Shown here: one piece after another, positions 1 through 8,943 of the stretch
Numbering within the stretch: position 1 is the stretch's first letter
Layout: each line of letters opens with the position of its first letter
Assembly: GCA_030817875.1 (NCBI GenBank)
Contig: JAUSZU010000001.1
Coordinates: 4,340,001-4,404,000 of the forward strand
From: Flavobacterium sp. W4I14
GTDB lineage: Bacteria; Bacteroidota; Bacteroidia; Sphingobacteriales; Sphingobacteriaceae
Reading direction: 5' to 3'
DNA: 64,000 bases
Made by a program: the position numbers and the translations under genes
Notes under the pieces: model-generated
The model's database searches: none
What the model was told of the DNA's origin: nothing
Seen by the model: the letters and a program-made list of their open reading frames with translations, nothing else

Positions 1-169
1 TAATAGACTAAAACACGAGGTAGATTAGGATAACAGGCAAGATTTCGTAATACTAATTAAGAATACAAAAAAATATGCATTTAAAATACATATTTGTATT
101 TTTTGTATTATATTTATTTATGTAATACTCAATTGCAGCATATTACGATCTAAACCAAAAACCTAAACT

Positions 170-916
170 ATGAAACACCTATTAACAAAAACTATGCTGA
201 TTGCATTGCTCTCAGTAATGGTAATCTCGTGCTCGAAGAAAAATGAGATGCCAGCAGATCAGAAAAACGATATTCAAAACCAAAAAGTTCTTGCCTACAT
301 CAAAAATCTTGGATTTACAGATGCACAGATTGTAGAAAGTGGCGAAAATTACGTTGTAGACGGCGATATCGTATTTAGCAAAACCATGGAAGTACCTGCC
401 GATAATGGGAAGCCGATAACAGAACAGTATTACAATGGAAATATTGTAACCAATAGCAGTAATATCCGCGTTAAAATCGACCCTTCTATAAACGGGATGA
501 TCAGCGAGATCAATTCTGCAATCAACCAATGGAATACAGTACCAAACTCCAAAATCAAATTTGTGATTACGACAGGTACTATTTATGATATCCTTATTAA
601 AGTAGATAACACAATTGGAAGTTCTACATGCGGGCAGGCTTATTTATCAACCTCCAACGGTAAGGCTGGCAATACAGTTTGGATTAACCAAAACCTGATC
701 CAGAACAATTCTTTTGCACAACGCACAAGAACCATAACACATGAATTTGGACATACCATTTCATTTAAACATACCAACCAATCTACAACCATTAATGTCC
801 CTGGAGTTGGAGGAACCGATGCATTATCATTAATGAACGGTGGACAATGTGGAAGCGGCGCAACTGTTTTATCAGCAAAGGATAAACAGGCTACCGCAGT
901 ATTGTACCCTTTATAA
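170..916 (+). CDS. Secreted zinc metalloprotease lipoprotein (M57/matrixin-like)
   Basis: A 248-residue lipoprotein: a hydrophobic signal segment ends in a lipobox with Cys21, so it should be anchored in the envelope. The zincin signature HEFGHTISFKH is at 191-201, with His191, His195 and His201 as zinc ligands and Glu192 as catalytic base. A Met-turn-like SLMNGG follows near Met222. Spacing and length suit the M57/matrixin-like peptidases common in Bacteroidota. The substrate is unknown. A good terminator follows, and its AACCTAAAC leader is shared with the astacin-like gene at 6371. The metallopeptidase call is firm; the exact family is inferred. Confidence 0.85.
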   Translation: MKHLLTKTMLIALLSVMVISCSKKNEMPADQKNDIQNQKVLAYIKNLGFTDAQIVESGENYVVDGDIVFSKTMEVPADNGKPITEQYYNGNIVTNSSNIRVKIDPSINGMISEINSAINQWNTVPNSKIKFVITTGTIYDILIKVDNTIGSSTCGQAYLSTSNGKAGNTVWINQNLIQNNSFAQRTRTITHEFGHTISFKHTNQSTTINVPGVGGTDALSLMNGGQCGSGATVLSAKDKQATAVLYPL

Positions 917-958
917 TTAAAAATCAGATAAATAACCTAAAAAGATCGTAATGCAATG

Positions 959-990
959 GAAGCTGTTTCTCGGAAGCAGCTTCTTTTTTT
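959..990 (+). terminator. Rho-independent terminator
   Basis: The arms GAAGCTG (959-965) and CAGCTTC (977-983) pair, with extra inner pairs, and are followed by seven T. It lies 43 bases after the metalloprotease stop and should end that transcript. Confidence 0.8.
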
Positions 991-1026
991 AAAATGATTT
1001 TGATACAAGGATTTCTTAACAAAGAA

Positions 1027-1060
1027 TTGCCTCCTTTAAACAAACATATTTTTATCTTTA
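1027..1060 (+). promoter_or_regulatory. Candidate Bacteroidota-type promoter for osmC
   Basis: TTG at 1027-1029 and TATCTTTA at 1053-1060 resemble the -33 TTTG and -7 TAnnTTTG elements, with a spacer of 23 bases (long end of the usual range). The predicted leader before the ATG at 1093 is about 25 bases. This rests on motif matching only. Confidence 0.35.
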
Positions 1061-1092
1061 GGTGTTAAACAATCTAAAAATAAAATCCAATC

Positions 1093-1509
1093 ATGAAAAG
1101 AAATGCAACAGCCGTATGGCAAGGTTCTATTAAAGAAGGTAATGGTAACATCACTACACAAAGTACCACTTTAAATAATACTCAATACTCTTTTAATTCT
1201 CGCTTTGCAGAAGGTGTTGGCACAAATCCGGAGGAATTAATTGCTGCTGCGCACGCAGGCTGTTTTACCATGAAATTATCTGCTAACTTAACTGAAGCAG
1301 GATTTACAGCAGATAAATTAGAAACCAAATGTGAAATCAACCTGGATCCATCAAAAGGTGAAATTGTAGAATCGCACTTAACGCTAACCGCTTCTGTTCC
1401 TAATCTAACACAGGAAAAATTTGATGAGTTAGTAGCCGATGCAGAAAAAAACTGCCCAATCTCTAAATTATTAAACACAACGATTACCGTTGATGCGACT
1501 TTAGCGTAA
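1093..1509 (+). CDS. osmC: OsmC family organic hydroperoxide reductase
   Basis: A 138-residue OsmC-fold protein, the usual length for this family of thiol peroxidases that reduce organic hydroperoxides in the cytoplasm. The two redox cysteines are in the motifs AAAHAGCF (Cys57) and KNCPISK (Cys121), matching the spacing of characterised OsmC. An N-terminal SRF segment (Arg37) and Glu47/48 fit the conserved Arg and Glu of the active site. It is a single gene with a candidate promoter directly upstream and a palindromic repeat downstream. OsmC proper rather than Ohr is favoured by the N-terminal region, but this was not tested. Confidence 0.9.
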   Translation: MKRNATAVWQGSIKEGNGNITTQSTTLNNTQYSFNSRFAEGVGTNPEELIAAAHAGCFTMKLSANLTEAGFTADKLETKCEINLDPSKGEIVESHLTLTASVPNLTQEKFDELVADAEKNCPISKLLNTTITVDATLA

Positions 1510-1535
1510 AATGTGATGGCGGACTGGTAATAGAT

Positions 1536-1619
1536 CGTCATTTCGAGCGGAGTGCAACGTAGTCGAGAAATCTGTCTAGAGAGATCTCTCCATTCTACTG
1601 CGCTTCAGTCGAGATGACG
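1536..1619. repeat. Palindromic intergenic repeat, family A copy 1
   Basis: An imperfect inverted repeat of about 84 bases, running from CGTCATTTCGAGCGGAGTG to a matching TCGAGATGACG end, with an inner AGAGATCTCTC palindrome. Near-identical copies are at 15492-15575 and 40670-40750. It sits between the convergent osmC and nadE genes. Confidence 0.8.
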
Positions 1620-1744
1620 ACCCGTCTACAATTCATAGCTTATTAACCGTTTAACCAGTTAGCCAACAAGTAAATAGTTTTCAATTAACAATTTAACAAT
1701 CAGAACAACTTTCAAACCTCCTAACATTACAACATTAAAAACAC

Positions 1745-3385
1745 CTAAACCATATATTTCCCTACTATCGGCATTCTTCTGCCCATACCAAATGCTTTTG
1801 GCGATACCCTTAAAATTGGTGGTGTTTGATAGCGTTTAAATTCTGCAACATTAACCATTTTCAGAATCCGCAGCACCAATGCCTCATCAAAACCTTGAGC
1901 AATAATGGCTTTAGAGCCCTGTTTCTTCTCGATGTGCTGATATAATATTTTATCGAGAATTTCATATTCAGGTAAGGAATCAGAATCTTTTTGATCAGGC
2001 CTTAACTCTGCAGATGGTGGTTTAACAATGGTATTGACCGGAATAATTTCTCTTTCTTTGTTAATGTACCTTGCCAGCTCAAAAACCTGCATTTTATATA
2101 CATCGCCTATTACGCCAATTGCACCGCACATATCTCCGTATAAAGTACCATAACCAACAGCGCACTCGCTTTTGTTCGATGTATTCAATAAAATATAACC
2201 AAACTTATTACTCATGGCCATATTAATAATGCCACGGATACGGGCCTGTACATTTTCTTCGGCAAGGTTAAAGGGCAGACCTTTAAAAGCTGGTGCCAGT
2301 ATATGATCGAAAGCTTCTGCAACTTCTTTAATTGGCACAATTTCGTGCATGCAGCCAATATTGTTAACCAAATCTAAAGCATCCTGAACAGAATGGTCGG
2401 AAGAGAATTTAGAAGGCATTAAAACGGCCATTACATTCTCTGGGCCTAATGCGCGACAAGCCAAGGCGCAAACCACAGCGGAGTCGATCCCACCTGATAA
2501 GCCTAAAACGGCTTTACTGAAGCCAGATTTACTGAAATAATCTTTTATACCTAAAATCAACGCGTCGTGAATCTGCTCAATATCGGTCAATCTTTCCGAT
2601 TGGGGATATTTATTACGCACATTTTCAACCTCTTCCAGATCAAAAACCTGAAGATCCTCTTCAAAATACTTCATCTCTGATTTCACGGCTCCATCAGCAT
2701 CAAAAACCAAAGAACCGCCATCAAAAATAATCTCAGTCTGCGCACCAACCTGGTTTACATAAAATACAGGCAAGTTATACTTTTTGGCATTATCGCCTAA
2801 TACTTTAATGCGTTCATCATCATGAGTATAAGAGAAAGGAGATGCTGCAATATTAATCATTAGGTCAGGTTCCTCCTTAATCAGCTCATCCATAGGGCTT
2901 GACACATACAATGGATTATCGTTGATATTCCACAGATCTTCGCAAATGGTTAAGGCAATTTTTTTTCCCTTAAAATCGATACAGTTAAATTGTGTAGCAG
3001 GTTCGAAATAACGGTACTCATCAAATACATCGTAGGTAGGTAAAAGTGCTTTTTTAACCACGGCTTTAACTTTCCCTTCTTCGATAAAATAGGCAGCATT
3101 AAACAGATCTTTTCCCTGTAATACTTCGTTTTTAATAGGTAATCCCAAAATACAGGCAATATCTGTACAGTGTTTAGCTATTTCCTGAGCAGCAGTTTCG
3201 CACAATACGATAAACTCATCAAACTCCAAAAAATCTCTTGGTGGATAGCCACAGATAGCAAGCTCGGCAAAAACGACCAAATCTGCACCTTTATCTTTCG
3301 CCAATTGAATATTTTCGATTATTTTTTTCGTGTTTGCCTCAAAGTTCCCGATATGGTAATTGAGTTGTGCTAGTGCTATTTTCAT
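1745..3385 (-). CDS. nadE: Glutamine-dependent NAD+ synthetase
   Basis: A 546-residue two-domain enzyme catalysing the last step of NAD synthesis, amidation of deamido-NAD with glutamine-derived ammonia. The N-terminal nitrilase-type glutaminase shows the Glu41-Lys112-Cys148 triad, in FAELAICGYPP, KKALLPTYDVF and ICEDLW. The C-terminal synthetase begins near residue 270 and has the pyrophosphatase loop LSGGIDSAVV and the segment NKSECAVGYGTLYGD. Length and architecture are complete. It is transcribed away from osmC; the barrel gene at 3435-4109 lies just upstream on the same strand, and gldB diverges from that pair. Confidence 0.96.
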   Translation of the reverse strand: MKIALAQLNYHIGNFEANTKKIIENIQLAKDKGADLVVFAELAICGYPPRDFLEFDEFIVLCETAAQEIAKHCTDIACILGLPIKNEVLQGKDLFNAAYFIEEGKVKAVVKKALLPTYDVFDEYRYFEPATQFNCIDFKGKKIALTICEDLWNINDNPLYVSSPMDELIKEEPDLMINIAASPFSYTHDDERIKVLGDNAKKYNLPVFYVNQVGAQTEIIFDGGSLVFDADGAVKSEMKYFEEDLQVFDLEEVENVRNKYPQSERLTDIEQIHDALILGIKDYFSKSGFSKAVLGLSGGIDSAVVCALACRALGPENVMAVLMPSKFSSDHSVQDALDLVNNIGCMHEIVPIKEVAEAFDHILAPAFKGLPFNLAEENVQARIRGIINMAMSNKFGYILLNTSNKSECAVGYGTLYGDMCGAIGVIGDVYKMQVFELARYINKEREIIPVNTIVKPPSAELRPDQKDSDSLPEYEILDKILYQHIEKKQGSKAIIAQGFDEALVLRILKMVNVAEFKRYQTPPILRVSPKAFGMGRRMPIVGKYMV

Positions 3386-3434
3386 GTTTAATGTATCAAG
3401 TAGTGAGTATCAAGTAGCAAGACAAATATCCAGA

Positions 3435-4109
3435 TTAAAAGAATACACCGAAATTAAGTGCCAAATAATGATTTCTAACATCTCTGGCTTTATCTGTTAC
3501 AATATTAGTGAAACCGTTATTAAAAGTTAAACCAGCTACGATACTGGTATTCCCCGAAATATCAAATTCGCCGCCACCACCAATGATTAATCCGGCACGG
3601 TAAAGTTTAATATTATCGGATACATTTAAATTATCGCCAACAACCGCTCCGCCTGTTACAGCATCTTGCTTAGCACTGATGTTGATTGAATTAGACAATC
3701 CAAACTGACCATACCAGCGTTTCCCATCAGCCTTAACAGTTTTTAGTTTAATGGTTAACGGCAAGTCTACATATTGTAATTTATATTTTAAATCGTAAGC
3801 TTTTGGTGCAGTGCTACTACTGGCACTATAATAAGGCAGCACATTCGCCTCTGTACTTTTACCATTTATCGAAGTGATGGTTAGTGCAGTAGAAAAACTA
3901 TAATTCGGGGCAAAATTAAAGTCACCAATTAATCCATAAGAAAAGCCCAATGCTATTCCGTCTGTTTTTCCTTGTTCAGGCTTAATCCAGCCAAAAGTTG
4001 GGGTAGCGGTTAAACCTAACCTAAAACCGTAATTGGTTAAAGGAGAACTTTGCGCCCATGCGCCAATACTCAAAAGAGACAAAATTAAAATGGTCGATAT
4101 TCTTTTCAT
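3435..4109 (-). CDS. Outer membrane beta-barrel (PorT-like) protein
   Basis: A 224-residue protein with a Sec signal peptide ending near AWAQ. The mature part is rich in alternating hydrophobic and polar residues and Gly/Asn turns, and ends in LNFGVFF, a C-terminal aromatic typical of outer membrane barrels. Repeated forms such as LRLGLTATPTFGW and YRAGLIIGGGGEFDI fit the PorT/OMP_b-brl families abundant in Bacteroidota. The number of strands and the substrate cannot be read from sequence. It lies upstream of nadE on the same strand, with 49 bases between, and diverges from gldB. Confidence 0.75.
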   Translation of the reverse strand: MKRISTILILSLLSIGAWAQSSPLTNYGFRLGLTATPTFGWIKPEQGKTDGIALGFSYGLIGDFNFAPNYSFSTALTITSINGKSTEANVLPYYSASSSTAPKAYDLKYKLQYVDLPLTIKLKTVKADGKRWYGQFGLSNSINISAKQDAVTGGAVVGDNLNVSDNIKLYRAGLIIGGGGEFDISGNTSIVAGLTFNNGFTNIVTDKARDVRNHYLALNFGVFF

Positions 4110-4140
4110 GCTATAGGGTGTTTATATATATTTGTTGTAC

Positions 4141-5175
4141 ATGATGTATAACGTAAAACACTGGCAAATTTATCTAATTTTTCTTTTTGCCATCACATTT
4201 ATTTCCTGCAGGCAAAACAACAGGCCCGATGTAAGCAATGTACAGGTAAACATTAAAATCGAAAGATTTGATAACGAGCTATTTGACGGAAAAAACAAAA
4301 ATGTTATTGAGGTAGATAAACAGCTTGGTTCGAAATATGGTGTGTTTTATGACGATTTCATCCATCGGATTCTGGACAGTAAATACGCTAATACCGAATC
4401 GTTGGCCAATTTGTACCGCGACCAGGCTTATACCGATTTAAGCAAAGAAGTAGATAGTGTTTTTCCAAACTTAAAAGTGCAGGAAGAAGGTTTAACCGAA
4501 ACTTTTAAATACATTAAATACTATTATCCGAAAGCGAAGATTCCTAAATTTATTTCTTTTGCTTCAGGTTTTGCTTACCAAATGCCCGTAGGCGATAACT
4601 ATTTGGGTATTGGTTTGGACATGTTTCTGGGCAAAGACAGCAAATTTTACAAGGCTATTGTGCAAAGTGTGCCCTTATACCTTTCGCGGAGGTTTACACC
4701 CGAATATATTGTGCCCCGTGTAGCCGAAACATACGCTCACGAAGAACTTTTTGCAGAGCCTGATGACAATAGAACCCTATTGTCTAAGATGCTCTTCCAG
4801 GGAAAGATTTTATACTTCTTAGATCAGGTTTTACCTGAAAACTTGAGCGATTCTACCAAAATTGGATATACTCAACAGCAGTTAGACTGGGCACAAAATT
4901 TCGAAGGCGATATTTGGGCATATTTTTTGGAGAACAATTACCTGTATGAAACTGACTATCAAAAAATCCAGGTGTTTTTATCCGAAGGTCCTTTTACACC
5001 AGGTTTGGGTGAAAATAGGGATTCGGCACCAAAATTGGGTGTATGGATGGGTTGGCAAATTGTAAGAAAATATATGAAAGAACACCCTGATGTTACTCTG
5101 CAACAATTAATGGCAGATAACGATGCACAGAAAATTTTAAATCAATCTAAGTACAAACCGAAACAACAGAGATAA
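4141..5175 (+). CDS. gldB: Gliding motility lipoprotein GldB
   Basis: I place the start at ATG 4141 (or ATG 4144); TTG codons at 4132 and 4135 would only add residues before the signal peptide. The protein of about 344 residues has a signal segment ending in the lipobox ISCRQ. It shows GldB features: KIERFDNELFD near the N-terminus, a mid-region ending in ASGFAYQMPVG, and the terminal WMGWQIVRKYMKEHP. GldB is required for gliding in Flavobacterium, but homologues also occur in non-gliding Bacteroidota. gldC, its usual partner, is not adjacent; the next gene is a patatin. GldB is a lipoprotein of the type IX/gliding gene set, but its biochemical role is unknown. Confidence 0.88.
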   Translation: MMYNVKHWQIYLIFLFAITFISCRQNNRPDVSNVQVNIKIERFDNELFDGKNKNVIEVDKQLGSKYGVFYDDFIHRILDSKYANTESLANLYRDQAYTDLSKEVDSVFPNLKVQEEGLTETFKYIKYYYPKAKIPKFISFASGFAYQMPVGDNYLGIGLDMFLGKDSKFYKAIVQSVPLYLSRRFTPEYIVPRVAETYAHEELFAEPDDNRTLLSKMLFQGKILYFLDQVLPENLSDSTKIGYTQQQLDWAQNFEGDIWAYFLENNYLYETDYQKIQVFLSEGPFTPGLGENRDSAPKLGVWMGWQIVRKYMKEHPDVTLQQLMADNDAQKILNQSKYKPKQQR

Positions 5176-5282
5176 TTATCAGTTTGCGGTTTTTAGTTAT
5201 CAGTTTACAGGCCAAACAATATCATAATTAATCAATAAAATTGATCCGTTAACCTTTTTAATTAATCATCTAAATTAAACCT

Positions 5283-6053
5283 ATGAAAGTTGGCATTGTA
5301 TTATCAGGTGGAGGCATTAGGGGAATAGCACATTTAGGCGTTTTAAAAGCCTTTAGCAATTTAGGCATTACCTTTAGTCACATTAGCGGAACAAGTGCAG
5401 GAGCGATAGCCGGGGCCTTTTTTGCCGCAGGCATAGATCCGGAGGAAGGCTTAAATATTTTCCTTAAAACGAAACTCTGGCGCTTTGTACGGCCTGCAGT
5501 AGGTTCTTTAGGATTAATCAATATCGAAAACACTTCCCTGATTTTAAAGGAATATTTTCCGGAAGATTCAATTGAAAAGCTAAAAATACCTTTAACCATT
5601 GCTGCTGTAAATTTTAGCGAAGGCCGATTGGTTTATTTTACAAAAGGACCGCTTATTAGAGCAATTCATGCCTCTAGCTGCATACCTGGTATTTTTAAAC
5701 CCATTATGATCGATGGCCAGATGTATGTGGATGGCGGTATTTTAAATAACTTTCCGGTCGAACCTTTAATGGATGACTGCGATTTCATTATCGGCTCGTC
5801 TTGTAACCACCTTAAACCAGTTGATAAAATTACCGGTATTACCAATTTAATGGGGCGTGCCGGTATAATGTCTATTAACCACGATATGGAAAGAAAAGCA
5901 AAATTCTGTAACGTATTAATCGAACCAAAAGGTTTAGGGGCCATCAGCACATTCGATATGAAACGTGCAGAAGATATTTATTGGCTGGCACACGAAGAAG
6001 CCTTGATTACAATTAAAAATAGCCCAACAATCTCTGAATTGATAACAAAATAG
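5283..6053 (+). CDS. Patatin-like phospholipase
   Basis: A 256-residue single-domain patatin with a complete Ser-Asp dyad. The oxyanion loop GGGIRG is at 9-14, the nucleophile Ser38 is in GTSAG, and the catalytic Asp150 is in VDGG. There is no signal peptide or barrel domain, so it is expected to act in the cytoplasm or at the inner membrane as a lysophospholipase or acyl hydrolase. It starts 107 bases after gldB on the same strand and may be co-transcribed with it. The physiological lipid is unknown. Confidence 0.9.
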   Translation: MKVGIVLSGGGIRGIAHLGVLKAFSNLGITFSHISGTSAGAIAGAFFAAGIDPEEGLNIFLKTKLWRFVRPAVGSLGLINIENTSLILKEYFPEDSIEKLKIPLTIAAVNFSEGRLVYFTKGPLIRAIHASSCIPGIFKPIMIDGQMYVDGGILNNFPVEPLMDDCDFIIGSSCNHLKPVDKITGITNLMGRAGIMSINHDMERKAKFCNVLIEPKGLGAISTFDMKRAEDIYWLAHEEALITIKNSPTISELITK

Positions 6054-6370
6054 CAAGTGGCTTCACTTGTATATTTCTTGATATATGTAATATTTAAACT
6101 ACAACAAAATAGTTTATTTTAAACAAATAAACGAGTGTAAAAAATACACATATGCAATAAAAATATTACAATTCTCTTGGTGTTGATATAATATTATTTT
6201 ACTTTAGGATTATACTTTGCAAATGCAGAGGAAATTAAACCTAAATGTCTATCTATGTTTTTCAACCTGATCATTCTTTTCCAAAGAAGAAGAATTCCTG
6301 TTTTTACGATCTTCTAACTTGATTTCCAAGTCAAATACAGATCATTAATTTTTACCTAAAAAACCTAAAC
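6054..6370. other. 317-base AT-rich intergenic region
   Basis: No credible gene. A short CAAGTG-GCTT-CACTTG hairpin directly follows the patatin stop (6054-6069) and may act as a weak terminator. The rest is AT-rich and ends with ACCTAAAAAACCTAAAC just before the metalloprotease start, like the leader at 157-168. Confidence 0.5.
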
Positions 6371-7165
6371 ATGAAATTCTTAAAATTAAATAAAACCCTA
6401 TTAACTGCCCTGGCGCTAACCACAGTATTATTTGCATGTAAAAAAGAAAAACCTACAGAGACGGCAGATTTACAAAAACCTGAATTATCTGCTGTAAACC
6501 CTCTTGGCGATATCCAGATCTGTACAGAAAGATCTTTAGATGGAACTACCCCAAGAGGCGCCGTTCTAAAGTCTACAAAATGGATCCCAGGGACTACGAT
6601 TAAAGTAAGTTTAAACGGGAGTACCGCAGCCATCAGGGCTAAAGTAATCCAATATGCAAAAGCGTGGGAACAATATGCCAACATCAAATTCAACTTTGTA
6701 ACAAACGATAATACAGCCAAAATCAGGGTAAGTTTTGTAAGTGGGGATGGATCTTGGTCGTACATTGGAAAATCAACGCCTAGCACCGGTGCGACTATGA
6801 ACTACGGTTGGTTAACTGCAACTACAGCAGATTCTGAATATAGCCGCGTAGTAATCCACGAATTCGGTCATGCCTTAGGATTAATCCATGAGCACCAACA
6901 TCCATTAGTGGCTATTCCTTGGGATAAACCTGCTGTTTATGCCTATTATGCTGCTGCACCAAATTACTGGAGCCAGGCAGATGTAGACAATAACTTATTT
7001 GCAAAATACAGTACCACACAAACCAATTATAGCGCTTACGATAAATATTCGATCATGCACTATTCTGTTCCAAACGAATTAACCATTGGTGATTTCGAGG
7101 TGGGATGGAATACCGTATTATCTCCTACTGATAAATCATTTATCGCCTCAGTATATCCATTTTAG
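6371..7165 (+). CDS. Astacin-like (M12A) zinc metalloprotease lipoprotein
   Basis: A 264-residue lipoprotein with lipobox Cys23 followed by KKEK. The extended zinc site HEFGHALGLIHEHQHP starts at His163; His163, His167 and His173 bind zinc and Glu164 is the general base. SIMHYS at 227-232 supplies the Met-turn (Met229) and the Tyr ligand of astacins. A mature region of about 240 residues is normal for a catalytic domain without accessory domains. It is followed by a perfect hairpin terminator. It differs from the metalloprotease at 170-916 in fold family, but the two share their leader sequence. Confidence 0.9.
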   Translation: MKFLKLNKTLLTALALTTVLFACKKEKPTETADLQKPELSAVNPLGDIQICTERSLDGTTPRGAVLKSTKWIPGTTIKVSLNGSTAAIRAKVIQYAKAWEQYANIKFNFVTNDNTAKIRVSFVSGDGSWSYIGKSTPSTGATMNYGWLTATTADSEYSRVVIHEFGHALGLIHEHQHPLVAIPWDKPAVYAYYAAAPNYWSQADVDNNLFAKYSTTQTNYSAYDKYSIMHYSVPNELTIGDFEVGWNTVLSPTDKSFIASVYPF

Positions 7166-7178
7166 AAAATAAATTATT

Positions 7179-7215
7179 ACACATAGTGGTTTTAAATAGC
7201 CACTATGTGTATTTT
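7179..7215 (+). terminator. Terminator hairpin after the astacin-like gene
   Basis: A perfect 11-bp inverted repeat, ACACATAGTGG (7179-7189) and CCACTATGTGT (7200-7210), with a 10-base loop, followed by ATTTTG. It lies 13 bases after the metalloprotease stop. Confidence 0.7.
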
Positions 7216-7238
7216 GCTATTATAAAATAAAAACAGAT

Positions 7239-8156
7239 ATGCTGATCGCTTTGCGGATTTCTTTTATCAAACCATTTTTAGCCTGCTTAATACTCCTATT
7301 ATTCCGCCAAACCGCATCTGCACAAGAGAATCCCCATAAATGGGAGGTAAAGCCTTATGCAGGCATTCAACAAGCAAGATTTGATTGGTCTATAGCAGGT
7401 AATGCGGCCGGAACCAGTCCGAATGTATTATCAGAACTCATCTGGAAAAATCTTAAAGGGCCTAGTTTTGGCTTAGATATTAAATACAATATTACCGAGC
7501 GACTTAGTATTAAAGCCGCTAACCAATATAGCAGCATAACTAAGGGCGAGGCAGAAGATACCGATTATGCCGACGATAACCGGCAAAATGCCTTTTATTT
7601 CGATCTGCTCAACGCAGATAAGGGTTATTTATACGATGCCGATTTACAGCTCAGTTACCAACTGCTAAAATTTGGCGATTTTAACATCAATCCAATTGTT
7701 GGACTTTCATATCATCAGCAAAAATTTCATCTGTTAGAAAGTGCAAATAACCCTGACAGCAAAGGCTTAAACTCTACGTATGTAGCAAGATATAAAGGAT
7801 TCGATTTTGGAGCAGAACTTGTTCTTAAAATGCAGAAATTCAGTATAGGTGCTACTGTTTTAGGCGGTTTTTATACTTATTCGGCAAAAGCCAACTGGAA
7901 TTTAATTCCTGATTTTGCAAAACCTGTAAGCTTTACACATAAGGCAAATTCTTTTTCATTAAGTGGCGATATCAATCTGACTGTACCACTGAACAAAAGT
8001 TTACAGGTAGAGGTTGACTATAAAATCAATAACATCAATACTTACTCTGGTGTAGATAAGGCTTATTTTAATAGTAGACCAACAGAGGAAACTCAGTTTA
8101 ATGGCGCAAGTTTCAGAAAAAATGCAGTGTTGCTGGGGCTAAACTTTAGCTTTTAA
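7239..8156 (+). CDS. Outer membrane beta-barrel protein of unknown function
   Basis: A 305-residue protein with a signal peptide ending near ASAQ at about residue 29. The mature sequence alternates aromatic, polar and Gly residues (for example YAGIQQARFDWS, DYKINNINTYSG) and ends in LLGLNFSF, a terminal Phe typical of outer membrane barrels. I do not recognise a named family. Its stop codon overlaps that of comB on the other strand (8153-8156), so the two genes converge with no space between them. Confidence 0.7.
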   Translation: MLIALRISFIKPFLACLILLLFRQTASAQENPHKWEVKPYAGIQQARFDWSIAGNAAGTSPNVLSELIWKNLKGPSFGLDIKYNITERLSIKAANQYSSITKGEAEDTDYADDNRQNAFYFDLLNADKGYLYDADLQLSYQLLKFGDFNINPIVGLSYHQQKFHLLESANNPDSKGLNSTYVARYKGFDFGAELVLKMQKFSIGATVLGGFYTYSAKANWNLIPDFAKPVSFTHKANSFSLSGDINLTVPLNKSLQVEVDYKINNINTYSGVDKAYFNSRPTEETQFNGASFRKNAVLLGLNFSF

Positions 8157-8869
8157 TTTTTTAAAGCCACCAAACGCTCCCCTTCCAATACGGGAATTGT
8201 TTTGCAAAGATTTAACTGCAAACAGAAAACAACATCTTCTTCTATATTCAATTCCGCCAAACGATGGCTATGTGATGATTTGTGAAGGTATTTCCTCAGA
8301 TCTGCCTTAGCTAAGGCATACAGATCTTCTGCAGCAACGCTAGAATCATCAAAATGCTGGAAATTTTGACGGAGATTATTTACCACAGCACCAGCAAAAA
8401 GGGTATCCTCTAAATTGAACTGATCTTTCCATCCGGCGCAAAGCAAAAGCACATTTTTATCCTGACTTTTCAAATAATCACAAAGGGAATCCAAGTTCAG
8501 AAAAGACCCAATTACAACCTGATAGGCCCTTTTCTGAGCCAAATGCAAGGCCTTAGTTCCATTGGTAGTAGTTAAAACGACCGTTTTTCCGTTCACTTTT
8601 TCATGGGTATAAGAGAATGGTGAGTTACCGAAATCGTATCCTGCCACCACTTCTCCATTCCGTTCTGCTGCCAATAAAAATCCGCTATCGCGGTAGTTTA
8701 AACAATCTTCTACCTGAGCAACAGGGATAATCGCTTCGGCACCATTATCTATGCCGTAGGTAATAGATGATGTAGCTCTTAAAATATCGATAACCACCAC
8801 GATACTCTGTTCTATATCGTATAAATCGATCAAGGCCGGAGTTAAACAAACTTCTATTTTTTTTGACAT
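8153..8869 (-). CDS. comB: 2-phosphosulfolactate phosphatase (ComB family)
   Basis: I choose ATG at 8867-8869 (MSKKIEVCL); an upstream in-frame ATG at 8905 would add 12 residues encoded by a repeat-like leader. The product of 238 residues matches the ComB family: an N-terminal VVVIDILRATSSI with the conserved Asp and Arg, a central VLTTTNGTKAL, and the later VLLLCAGWKDQFNLED. ComB hydrolyses 2-phosphosulfolactate to sulfolactate, first described in coenzyme M synthesis. No other sulfolactate or coenzyme M gene is nearby, so the substrate in this organism is inferred. A 17-bp hairpin separates it from gcvT upstream. Confidence 0.88.
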   Translation of the reverse strand: MSKKIEVCLTPALIDLYDIEQSIVVVIDILRATSSITYGIDNGAEAIIPVAQVEDCLNYRDSGFLLAAERNGEVVAGYDFGNSPFSYTHEKVNGKTVVLTTTNGTKALHLAQKRAYQVVIGSFLNLDSLCDYLKSQDKNVLLLCAGWKDQFNLEDTLFAGAVVNNLRQNFQHFDDSSVAAEDLYALAKADLRKYLHKSSHSHRLAELNIEEDVVFCLQLNLCKTIPVLEGERLVALKN

Positions 8870-8890
8870 ACGTTGAGTATCGAGTACTAG

Positions 8891-8932
8891 AGTATAAAGT
8901 AGCAAGACAAATTTATCTTGCTACTTTATACT
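8891..8932. repeat. Perfect 17-bp inverted repeat between gcvT and comB
   Basis: AGTATAAAGTAGCAAGA (8891-8907) is the exact reverse complement of 8916-8932, with an 8-base loop. The 15 bases AGTAGCAAGACAAAT (8898-8912) recur exactly at 3413-3427 upstream of nadE. It could act as a processing site or weak terminator between gcvT and comB, and it belongs to a dispersed repeat. Confidence 0.7.
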
Positions 8933-8943
8933 AGCTACTTTAT

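Noticed and set aside
4132..4140. TTG start of gldB
   Set aside because: ATG codons at 4141 and 4144 directly precede the signal peptide and are more plausible.
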